Source: Bacteroidales bacterium UBA3382 (GTDB taxonomy: Bacteria > Bacteroidota > Bacteroidia > Bacteroidales > UBA932). Taken from it: a stretch of DNA of 12,251 nt. Of this stretch, positions 1 through 6,285 are shown in pieces. The notes under the pieces are model-generated. The model saw nothing but the letters and a program-made list of their open reading frames with translations. It was not told the origin of the DNA and made no database searches. The stretch lies in assembly GCA_002358965.1 (NCBI GenBank), contig DEPW01000072.1, positions 1 through 12,251 of the forward strand. Reading direction: 5' to 3'. The position numbers and the translations under genes are program-made. The number at the start of each line of letters is the position of its first letter. Positions within the stretch are counted from its first letter, which is position 1.

Positions 1-1
1 C

Positions 2-274
2 CGCAACAACTGGCACATTCACCGTGCGACTGAAGGAGGCGGGCAGATGCTGGTCTGCGTAGCCGGAAAGGGCTGGTATCAGGAGGAAGGCAAGCCCGCC
101 GTGCAGATGCTTCCGGGCGATGTCATCCATATCCCGGCGAATGTGAAGCACTGGCATGGAGCGGCGGCGGACAGTTGGTTCGCACATCTCGCTTTTGAGA
201 TTCCGGGAGAAAACACATCCAACGAATGGCTGGAGCCCGTGACTGATGAAGAATATGATCGGTTGGGAGAATGA
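2..274 (+). CDS. Cupin-domain protein, 3' part (5' end outside window)
   Basis: This reading frame enters from the window edge and gives 90 residues before a TGA stop. It is the C-terminal part of a small single-domain cupin. The fragment opens with RNNWHIHRATEGGGQ, the HxH metal-ligand strand of cupin motif 1. It continues with GWYQEEGKPA and then PGDVIHIPANVKHWHG, which carries the motif 2 histidine. The tail DSWFAHLAFEI is typical of cupins described as 'WHxH...KHWHGA' metalloproteins. The ligand set (two His in WHIH, one in KHWHG) looks intact, so a metal-binding barrel is likely. Its substrate cannot be told from sequence. Genes of this type often sit beside carboxymuconolactone-decarboxylase-like genes, as here, and the two may act in one oxidative or detoxifying pathway. 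That functional link is inference. The internal ATG at 47 is not the real start, because the family's motif 1 lies upstream of it. Confidence 0.88.
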   Translation, partial: RNNWHIHRATEGGGQMLVCVAGKGWYQEEGKPAVQMLPGDVIHIPANVKHWHGAAADSWFAHLAFEIPGENTSNEWLEPVTDEEYDRLGE

Positions 275-319
275 TTATGACACTCGATGGATTCAAGGAC
301 TTCGTAGACAAGAATAATC

Positions 320-1171
320 ATGAAAAATACAATAGCGACAATCGCCCTCGTGCTGGCAGTAAGTCTGTCTGCGATGGCACAAACAACAGATACTATGGAT
401 AGAATCGAAGTATGCAAGCAGAATTATCATGCCTTGTTCGGAGGCGAAGCCCTTACCGGGCAAGGTACGGACCCCGAAATGATGGACATCCTTCAGAAGT
501 TCATCTTTGGCGAGGTGTTTCAAACAGGTGAATTGACGCTGAAGCAGCGCGAAATGATTACCTGCATCACTCTCGCCACGATGCAGACGCTTCCGCAACT
601 GAAAGCTCACGCCGGGGCGGCGCTCAATGTGGGCGTCACTCCCGAAGAACTGCGCGAGGTGATGTATCTTACCGCCCCGTTCATCGGCTTCCCGAAGATG
701 CTTAATGCCGTTTCTACGGTGAATGAGGTGTTTAAGGAGCAGGGTATCAACCTGCCGTTGGAAAAGCAGGGCACGGTGACGGAGGAAACGCGCCATGCAG
801 CAGGCAAGGCAATCCAGGACAGACTTTATCCCGGAGGCATCTCCTCGGTAATGGAAGGATTGCCCGGCGACATGGGAAAGGATGTGGAGCAATTCCTTAC
901 CGACTATTTCTTCGGCGATATCTACAGCCGTGACGCGCTTGACTTGCAGACGCGCGAACTGTTAGGCTACTGCGTGTTGACGACCTTGGAAGCCGAAAGC
1001 CAATTACATTCGCACTATCACGGCAACATCAACGCCGGCAATACGCCCGAAATGTTGACAGCCGCTGTCATCCAGTGCCTGCCTTACATCGGTTTCCCTG
1101 CCGCTATCAAGGCGTTGCGCATCATCAAACAGGAAGCGGTTTCAAGGAAGGAGGCATTCACGGCCTTGTAA
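320..1171 (+). CDS. Exported carboxymuconolactone decarboxylase-family protein with two CMD domains
   Basis: This 283-residue protein starts with a clear Sec signal peptide; the hydrophobic stretch ends in AMA-Q, so cleavage is likely after residue 20. Two CMD (AhpD-like) helical repeats follow. The first, about residues 50-140, contains REMITCITLATMQT, then a His in LKAHAGAALNVGVTPEE, then FIGFPKML. The second, about 180-275, contains RELLGYCVLTTLEAE, a His-rich SHYHG, NAGNTPEML and YIGFPAAI. Each repeat keeps a Cys and a His near the family's active-site positions, but there is no AhpD-type CxxC pair, so peroxidase activity is not assured. Most CMD proteins are cytoplasmic; export to the periplasm is what stands out here. 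It lies 45 bp after the cupin gene on the same strand and is probably co-transcribed. The substrate is unknown. The 3' end overlaps the convergent lipoprotein gene by 14 bp. Confidence 0.87.
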   Translation: MKNTIATIALVLAVSLSAMAQTTDTMDRIEVCKQNYHALFGGEALTGQGTDPEMMDILQKFIFGEVFQTGELTLKQREMITCITLATMQTLPQLKAHAGAALNVGVTPEELREVMYLTAPFIGFPKMLNAVSTVNEVFKEQGINLPLEKQGTVTEETRHAAGKAIQDRLYPGGISSVMEGLPGDMGKDVEQFLTDYFFGDIYSRDALDLQTRELLGYCVLTTLEAESQLHSHYHGNINAGNTPEMLTAAVIQCLPYIGFPAAIKALRIIKQEAVSRKEAFTAL

Positions 1172-1550
1172 GCAAGATGTATATGGTAGGTCCGTTGACC
1201 GGTGTTCCCAGCTGAAGGTCTGTGGCGGTATGGTTTACGATTTTGAACGAACTTCCGTTGTCTAAAAGCAATATGTTTTCTTCGATCCTGTATTTCAGCG
1301 AGTAAGTGTCGATAGTGACATATTCGTCGGAAAACACCCAGTCTATGCCGAATTCGCTGTAGATTTCTTCATGCGCTCCGATCCATTCGTCGCCTATTTT
1401 CACAAGGATGTTTTTAGTTATCCACCTGCCTGTAATGTCGTGGCCTTCGGGAGTGGTCGAACATGAAGGGATGACCAGTTGCAATCCGATTGCCAAGATT
1501 GCTACATTTGCAGAGGTCAGTATGTTCCTAATCTTTTTGGATATTTTCAT
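1158..1550 (-). CDS. Small lipocalin-like lipoprotein, last gene of the fimbrial region
   Basis: From the ATG at 1550 this encodes 130 residues: a basic N-terminus (MKISKKIRN), a hydrophobic stretch and a lipobox-like LVIPSC, followed by STTPEGHDITGRW. That is a lipoprotein signal, with lipidation at the Cys. The mature part is about 100 residues with alternating hydrophobic strands. A GRW motif near its start and a closing YILLTRP resemble the short lipocalin-like/DUF lipoproteins common in Bacteroidota. No specific family can be assigned. The frame stays open upstream to a TTG at 1637, but that would bury the signal peptide 29 residues inside the protein, so the ATG is preferred. The gene begins 83 bp after the large fimbrial lipoprotein gene and has its own promoter-like boxes (1594-1627). 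Its stop codon overlaps the end of the convergent CMD gene. The role is unknown; an envelope location is likely. Confidence 0.68.
   Translation of the reverse strand: MKISKKIRNILTSANVAILAIGLQLVIPSCSTTPEGHDITGRWITKNILVKIGDEWIGAHEEIYSEFGIDWVFSDEYVTIDTYSLKYRIEENILLLDNGSSFKIVNHTATDLQLGTPVNGPTIYILLTRP
1478..1511 (+). promoter_or_regulatory. Second promoter-like sequence, opposite orientation, inside the lipoprotein gene
   Basis: On the plus strand GTTG (1478-1481) is followed after 21 bp by TACATTTGC (1503-1511), the same boxes and spacing as the promoter on the opposite strand at 1594-1627. It lies in the signal-peptide region of the lipoprotein gene and points away from that gene's direction of transcription. 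If active it would make RNA antisense to the start of the lipoprotein gene and the end of the large fimbrial gene. There is no plausible plus-strand gene immediately downstream, so it may be fortuitous. Confidence 0.3.
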
Positions 1551-1611
1551 GCCGGTCGTATCTGAGAAACCGTGACGGTTTCGAATAGTATCTGCAAATG
1601 TAGCCAATCTT
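1495..1611. repeat. Imperfect 20/21-bp inverted repeat flanking the lipoprotein start
   Basis: The left arm at 1495-1514 (AAGATTGCTACATTTGCAGA) recurs on the opposite strand at 1591-1611 with one extra G. Fourteen bases (GCTACATTTGCAGA) match without a break. The 76-bp spacer contains the ATG of the lipoprotein gene and the 1566-1582 palindrome. Both arms contain the promoter-like -7 box. In a read-through transcript from the fimbrial operon the arms would pair and enclose the start codon in a loop. Confidence 0.6.
1566..1582. repeat. Perfect short palindrome in the lipoprotein 5' leader
   Basis: GAAACCG-TGA-CGGTTTC has 7-bp arms around a 3-nt centre. It lies between the predicted -7 box and the ATG of the small lipoprotein gene, so it would form a hairpin at or near the 5' end of that transcript. 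It could alternatively be a DNA operator. Confidence 0.55.
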
Positions 1612-1627
1612 TTCAATATTTCACAAC
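1594..1627 (-). promoter_or_regulatory. Bacteroides-type promoter for the small lipoprotein gene
   Basis: Read on the minus strand, GTTG (1627-1624) is followed after 21 bp by TACATTTGC (1602-1594). This matches the Bacteroides primary sigma consensus TTTG-N19-21-TAnnTTTG, with one change in the upstream box. A transcript would begin close to 1586-1590 and leave a leader of about 40 nt before the ATG at 1550. The promoter lies just past the stop codon of the preceding fimbrial gene. The match is by eye and no start site is known. Confidence 0.5.
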
Positions 1628-1633
1628 AGTCTG

Positions 1634-4324
1634 TCAATTACGGTTCGTTTCGATATCCCCGTTATCGTATCCGGTTTGCATGGTGCATCCGTTATGGACG
1701 ATAGTGTACAGGAATGATTTGGCAAGATTGAATCTCAAGAGGATCGGCTCGCCATTGAAAAACTTTTCAGAAATGTCCTGGCCGGTAGCGAAGCTTCCGG
1801 AGCTTTCATCTTCGTCCGTGAAAGGGTTGTGTATCTTGTATACGAACTTCCTTTTTTGGAATTGGTCTATGATGCTGTCTATGAAGTTTACGCAAGGAGG
1901 CAATGAGGCATGTGCCGGGTCGGTGTAAAAGAAGTCCGAATTTCCCCACAGCCTTACGCTTTCGCCTATGCGGTATAGCTCGCTGTACGAACTTCCGAAT
2001 CTCTGTGAAACCCGTATGAACTCGCGGTTTTCCCCGTCGACCAGTTCAAGTATTTCCTTGTCGCCTCCGTTGATATTGAAAATTATCTCGATGTCGATGC
2101 TGAAACGGCCGGTTTCGTTCCATGGAATATGTATGCCTACTTCGAAATTAAGGTATATGTCGAAATAATATGTACAGGTAAAGACCTTTCCGGTCACGGG
2201 ACTTTGTTTTGTCAATTTTAACGCATACGGCCCCGAAGCATTGTCTTTCATTCTGATTTTCATTCCGTCTTCGGACGCTTCCGCAGTGATTTCGTCATTG
2301 CAGTTTCTTCCTTTTTCCCACTGCCGGTCCCAATCCAGATGCCTTATTTCGATTTGTGCATCGGAAATGTCTGATTGAGGAATGGGCAATATATGGGTGT
2401 CTGCTTCGTTGAGCATCACCATATTGTCTATGTCTTCCGTTTTGCCTCCTTCGGCAGTGAAGGCCGGCAGTACCGTGATTTCGCAAGTCGCTCTGCCCTT
2501 TTCATTGAAAGACAAGCGTCCGTTATATCTGAAGCTGATATGCCCGGTATAGGGCTCGCGGCCGTTTGCGGATATGCCATATATGTTTCCGCTCATCGTT
2601 AGCATGTCGGGCGTGAAACCGATGTGCCCGGCGTCCTGATTGCCTGTCGAGCCCACGATGCGGCTGAAATATTTGTTGTATGTGGCGTTGTCGAAATCAT
2701 AGCTGTTGAGCGCTTTCCCGTTATGCAAAAGCTGGATGTAATATCTGGTACTTTTGCCGCATTCGGATACCTGTGTGTCGTTGCATCTGACATTCAGTCG
2801 GGGGATGGTGGAAGTAAGGCTGAAAGTTTCGGTCTTTCCGCTTATGCTCCGCAGCGTGCACTCGAATTTGTCGCCTGCGAGCAGTTTCAGCTCTTTTACC
2901 GTTATGTTGAATGCCTTATTGTTCGACAAAGAAGGGTCGAATTCGATTCTGACATATTGGTCCTCGACCGTCCTCGGCTGTCCGTCGGAATCATATGAAA
3001 CATCCATCTCGAGATATCCTTCCGGTGTGTTTATGCCGAGGGTTTCGCATTTTGGCGCGATGAACGGTATGTCGGTAGGAAGTCCGAGGACTATTTCATG
3101 GTCATCGACTTCAATATGGTCTTCGCTGTTGCTTAGCACTGTTATTTTTACGCTTCCGTATGCGTCCGGCTGTTCGGATCTGGCGGTGAGCGTGGCAAAT
3201 CCGGGATTTCCGGAATACAGTCTGCCGTTATGGTATCTGACGATGCCGATGTCGTCGGTCGAATAGGTTATGTCGGTATATTCCTCGGCAGTGATAGCAT
3301 AAGGAATGCTGCTGTCCTGAGACATTATCACTTCGTTTCCCATATCGAGTATGGCATCGCTCACTTCGACTCTCCAAGAGTCTTCGTAAACGCCTTCAGG
3401 AGTCACTGTGAAATTGATTGTGTATTTTTTGTTCCTTTTGATGTCGAAGTCCAGAAGTATGCGGTATCCTATTTTTCCGCTGATTATGCCGGCGCTGTTG
3501 GTTATATTGCCTTTGAGTTCGATCCATGAGACATTGTCCGGAGCAGGAGTGTCCGGATCCTGTACTGTAAGCTCTCCGGATGTTGCAGATCCGTAATTCA
3601 TGTTTTCCAACATGAACATCCTGATGCCCTTTCCTTCGGCAAATATGCCTATGTCCTCTTGCGAAGCCCTGTCGCCGTCTCCGGAAACGCTCGGCCTGTT
3701 GTCTGAAAACGGGGATACCTCCAAAGGGGAGTTGCATATCTTTATGGAATCGGTGAAGACCTTCAATCCGTCCGGAGAGTCGTAGTTTATGTTGATTTCG
3801 GCGACAAGCCTTTTCACGAAAATGCGGAATGTGTCCGCCAGTCCGGTGTCAATCACTGTCGCTCCGGCCATTGGCAGGAATCCGGCCATATCCGTCATTT
3901 CCGTCCATGAATTTATCGTATGGATATATCTTTCCATGTCTTCCATGCCTGGCGGGGCGGATATTGTCCCCATGTTTGCGATTGTGTATATTTTGTATGG
4001 CGTATCGTCCTTCAGCTCGAGCGTAAACGGCTCGCTTCCGTCGTAATTGTCAGTGTAACATGATGTACGGTATCTTCCGTCCGTAAGGTCATAGGCGAAT
4101 ATGGCTACATTGCCGATTCCGTTCTCGTCCGTGCAGTAAATGTCAGACAGGATGCCTTTCGTCGTTCCGTAATCGAATCCTCTCAGGTCTTCTTCGACGG
4201 TGAATGTGTAAATGCCTGAATCTTCCTTGCCTTTCTCGGATATTTTATCGGTGCATCCTGTATGATATAATATCCCTGCCAGCAGAATGGCAATGATGTA
4301 TATGCTATTCTTCATATGTGTCAT
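1634..4324 (-). CDS. Large fimbrillin-like surface lipoprotein, probable minor/tip subunit or adhesin (DUF4906-like)
   Basis: This protein has 896 residues with a lipoprotein signal ending in YHTGC (Cys 24). Residues about 35-330 look like a complete fimbrillin: an early strand region, the hallmark KRLVAEI at 171-177 (compare KRVVAKI in the neighbouring major pilin), YTINFTV near 301-307 and SWRVEVSD near 316-323, which resembles a pilin C-terminal strand. Residues about 341-397 (ITYSTDDIGIVRYHNGRLY, then PGFATLTA and VKITVLS) resemble a group 2 bacterial Ig-like domain. The remaining 500 residues are strand-rich and not recognised. In type V pilus loci, large lipoproteins after the anchor gene are accessory or tip subunits that may bind host or bacterial surfaces; that role is inferred from position and architecture. 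The first ATG overlaps the upstream stop codon (ATGA), which suggests translational coupling. A second ATG three codons on (4315) is nearly as good. Confidence 0.75.
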   Translation of the reverse strand: MTHMKNSIYIIAILLAGILYHTGCTDKISEKGKEDSGIYTFTVEEDLRGFDYGTTKGILSDIYCTDENGIGNVAIFAYDLTDGRYRTSCYTDNYDGSEPFTLELKDDTPYKIYTIANMGTISAPPGMEDMERYIHTINSWTEMTDMAGFLPMAGATVIDTGLADTFRIFVKRLVAEININYDSPDGLKVFTDSIKICNSPLEVSPFSDNRPSVSGDGDRASQEDIGIFAEGKGIRMFMLENMNYGSATSGELTVQDPDTPAPDNVSWIELKGNITNSAGIISGKIGYRILLDFDIKRNKKYTINFTVTPEGVYEDSWRVEVSDAILDMGNEVIMSQDSSIPYAITAEEYTDITYSTDDIGIVRYHNGRLYSGNPGFATLTARSEQPDAYGSVKITVLSNSEDHIEVDDHEIVLGLPTDIPFIAPKCETLGINTPEGYLEMDVSYDSDGQPRTVEDQYVRIEFDPSLSNNKAFNITVKELKLLAGDKFECTLRSISGKTETFSLTSTIPRLNVRCNDTQVSECGKSTRYYIQLLHNGKALNSYDFDNATYNKYFSRIVGSTGNQDAGHIGFTPDMLTMSGNIYGISANGREPYTGHISFRYNGRLSFNEKGRATCEITVLPAFTAEGGKTEDIDNMVMLNEADTHILPIPQSDISDAQIEIRHLDWDRQWEKGRNCNDEITAEASEDGMKIRMKDNASGPYALKLTKQSPVTGKVFTCTYYFDIYLNFEVGIHIPWNETGRFSIDIEIIFNINGGDKEILELVDGENREFIRVSQRFGSSYSELYRIGESVRLWGNSDFFYTDPAHASLPPCVNFIDSIIDQFQKRKFVYKIHNPFTDEDESSGSFATGQDISEKFFNGEPILLRFNLAKSFLYTIVHNGCTMQTGYDNGDIETNRN

Positions 4325-5130
4325 ACGGTTAAATTGTCATTGTATCCTATTGCCCAGTCTGTTTTGCGGATGGCGATGTCGACTGCGGCCCCTTCGATGG
4401 TAAGGCTGATATCCATCAGATCGTCGGCATCCCAATTGTACCCTTTGCTCTCAAGTATCTTCCCTAACGGGATATCGCTTCCTGTACCGTCGGAATATTC
4501 GATACATAGTATGAGGCGGTCATTGCGCTGCTCGGGCAAACGCTCTGCAAAACATGCATATCCGTCAATATGTCTGATTTCGGCATTGACCTGAAAATCG
4601 CTTTTGACGGGCGAACCGTCCATGCGGTACCCGTTGTAGTCGCCTTTGATCGATATGCTTTCGATGTCTTTGACTTCCAGGATTTTGACATTCAATGTGG
4701 CGAATCTTTTGTTGAAATCTATCATGACTGTCTGCTCTTCCGATCTGGTGTCGATGGAAGTGGAAAATCTGAACAGGGCGGGAAACGCATTCCCGTATCC
4801 GCCGTCGATTACGGTGTCGTTCAGCGAGAATGAAGGAAATACGTATCCCGTCGTATCGCACCATACATAAATGACGATGTCCCTTTTTCTGGCAGTCTCA
4901 TGTACATATCCGTCTGCGAGTTGTCCGGCAGGGACTTCAATGCGCTCTTTCATGATATCGTCTTCATACAGGTATATGACAGGTTCATGCTGTCCTTCGG
5001 GGAGATCGATCGCTTTGAACAACAGTCTGCACGGGCATTCGTTCCTGTCTTCCAGGACATTACAGGAGGAGGCTATCAATAGAAGCATCAGGAAGAATGC
5101 GGTCTTGCATCGGTATATGTGATTATGCAT
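4321..5130 (-). CDS. FimB/Mfa2-family fimbrial anchor lipoprotein
   Basis: This 269-residue protein has a hydrophobic signal ending in ASSC (Cys 23), followed by NVLEDRNECPCRL. That sequence (C-x-VLEDR-x-x-CPCRL) is the recognisable N-terminal signature of FimB/Mfa2 proteins. In Porphyromonas these sit in the outer membrane, anchor the fibre and limit its length. The length is a little under the roughly 300 residues usual for the family. Residues 141-150 (KRFATLNVKI) carry the basic and hydrophobic strand seen in fimbrillin folds. FimB/Mfa2-type anchors lack the cleavable A1 strand and so serve as terminal subunits; whether that holds here cannot be seen from sequence. The gene starts 19 bp after the major pilin and overlaps the next gene by 4 bp, so anchor and presumed tip protein are probably made from one message. 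Confidence 0.88.
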   Translation of the reverse strand: MHNHIYRCKTAFFLMLLLIASSCNVLEDRNECPCRLLFKAIDLPEGQHEPVIYLYEDDIMKERIEVPAGQLADGYVHETARKRDIVIYVWCDTTGYVFPSFSLNDTVIDGGYGNAFPALFRFSTSIDTRSEEQTVMIDFNKRFATLNVKILEVKDIESISIKGDYNGYRMDGSPVKSDFQVNAEIRHIDGYACFAERLPEQRNDRLILCIEYSDGTGSDIPLGKILESKGYNWDADDLMDISLTIEGAAVDIAIRKTDWAIGYNDNLTV

Positions 5131-5149
5131 GGTGTGTGGATTTAAAATG

Positions 5150-6148
5150 TCAGATGGTCTTGTCCATGTTCAGGCCTTCTTCCCAGTCGCTTACATTTAC
5201 GGTGAAATTGCAGGCCTCTCCGTCGATTTCTTCCCAAGGGTATTGGGTGCCGGGCTTGGTTATGGTCAGGTTGTTAATGGTATAGGTATGGTTCGCTTCA
5301 ATGTTGCCGAACGGGATGGGATAGTAGCAGATATCGCCTCCCAAGGAAGCTTCGATTACCAGCCTTGTAAAGCGCGGGCTCCAAATCGAGTCGAATGAAT
5401 CGGTTTCCGTGTCGTTAGGGTAGGCGTAGTAATAATGTTCCTGTTGATAATTGCCTTTGTATGGGATTACCGTGTCTATTCCATCATCTTCGATAAGGGC
5501 TTTGACTTCGTCGCTTTCGTCGTTCCATGTCCCGTTCATGTTGTACCATAAAGTAGGAGAGTCGCTGCCGGTTATGTCCGAAAGGCCGGAAACATTTGAT
5601 ATGAAAATGCGTCTGATTTCGAATTCCATAGCCTGGAATACGGGGTCTTTCATTTCGTTGATCACATTGCCCAGCGCTATCTTCGCGACAACTCTTTTGA
5701 CATCTACTGTGACATTGCTTCCGTTGCTCCCGATGGTGAACTGTTTTTCCCCGTACATCACGAGGTCTCCCTTTGAGTTGTCCTCAAGCCGTACTGTGAT
5801 ATCCCTTACTGTGCCGAGGGAATTACTGCCGTTGATTTCCAGACCGTCCGCGTTGACTATGGCCGCGACATTGTAGCTTCCTTCGTAAAGCTCGACTTCG
5901 GCCGAAGTGCCCGAAGGGCGTGCGGATGTGACATAATCTCCGTTTTCGTCGAAAACGATGAACAATACCGAGTTTACGGCGCTTTCGTCCGAGTTTCCGG
6001 TAAGTTTTGTTTCAACGCCCTCGCTGATGCCGAAATTTACGGCGTATCTGCCGTTCGCGGCGATGTCCTCTTTGCCGGTCTTTTCGATTTGTTCGCACGC
6101 CTGTAATGTGAGTCCCAACAGACAGGTCATAAAAAATAATTTTTTCAT
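5150..6148 (-). CDS. Major fimbrial subunit (FimA/Mfa1-type fimbrillin precursor)
   Basis: This 332-residue pilin precursor has a lipoprotein signal ending in LQAC (Cys 18). After it come a presumed donor/A1 strand region (RYAVNFGISEG, 34-44), VNSVLFIVFD (about 59-67), YNVAAIVNADG (about 92-102), the family hallmark KRVVAKIALG (151-160), a variable middle domain, NHTYTINNLTI and the C-terminal NFTVNVSDWEEG. This is the layout of P_gingi_FimA/fimbrillin proteins. In the known system the lipidated precursor reaches the surface, a trypsin-like protease cuts after a basic residue in the first strand, and the subunits polymerise by donor-strand exchange. Candidate cleavage positions are Arg 34 or Lys 48 (VETK-L); which one is used is unknown. 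It sits first of the three pilin-type genes, behind a 137-bp structured gap that may set its expression apart from the genes upstream. Confidence 0.88.
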   Translation of the reverse strand: MKKLFFMTCLLGLTLQACEQIEKTGKEDIAANGRYAVNFGISEGVETKLTGNSDESAVNSVLFIVFDENGDYVTSARPSGTSAEVELYEGSYNVAAIVNADGLEINGSNSLGTVRDITVRLEDNSKGDLVMYGEKQFTIGSNGSNVTVDVKRVVAKIALGNVINEMKDPVFQAMEFEIRRIFISNVSGLSDITGSDSPTLWYNMNGTWNDESDEVKALIEDDGIDTVIPYKGNYQQEHYYYAYPNDTETDSFDSIWSPRFTRLVIEASLGGDICYYPIPFGNIEANHTYTINNLTITKPGTQYPWEEIDGEACNFTVNVSDWEEGLNMDKTI

Positions 6149-6167
6149 TTTAAATAGAGTTTAAAAA

Positions 6168-6281
6168 TTGTTAATAAAAAACCATGTCGGGGAAATACAA
6201 GTCCTCCTGCACATTCCGTCCGCCGTGCTCCCCTCCGATATTTAGGCTGGCGGAATTTCTCCAAAAATTTCCCCGGCATGG
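6168..6281 (-). terminator. Nested inverted repeat plus T-run between the OmpA-like gene and the pilin gene
   Basis: The outer arms, CCATGTCGGGGAAAT (6182-6196) and ATTTCCCCGGCATGG (6267-6281), pair at 14 of 15 positions. Inside them ATTCCGTCCGCC and GGCTGGCGGAAT form a second stem, 10 of 12 matched on the minus strand. On the minus strand the outer stem is followed directly by TTTTTTATT. This resembles an intrinsic terminator or attenuator with a long branched stem, placed right after the OmpA-like stop codon and before the major pilin gene. The stem is much longer than usual for a simple terminator, so a palindromic repeat element is an alternative. Confidence 0.55.
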
Positions 6282-6285
6282 CCGG

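Noticed and set aside
293..892. 199-codon open frame on the minus strand
   Set aside because: It is antisense to the CMD gene, whose signal peptide and two domains are clear, and it lacks any recognisable motif.
1551..1637. N-terminal extension of the small lipoprotein from a TTG at 1637
   Set aside because: It would place the lipoprotein signal 29 residues inside the protein and would cover the promoter-like region; the ATG at 1550 is better.
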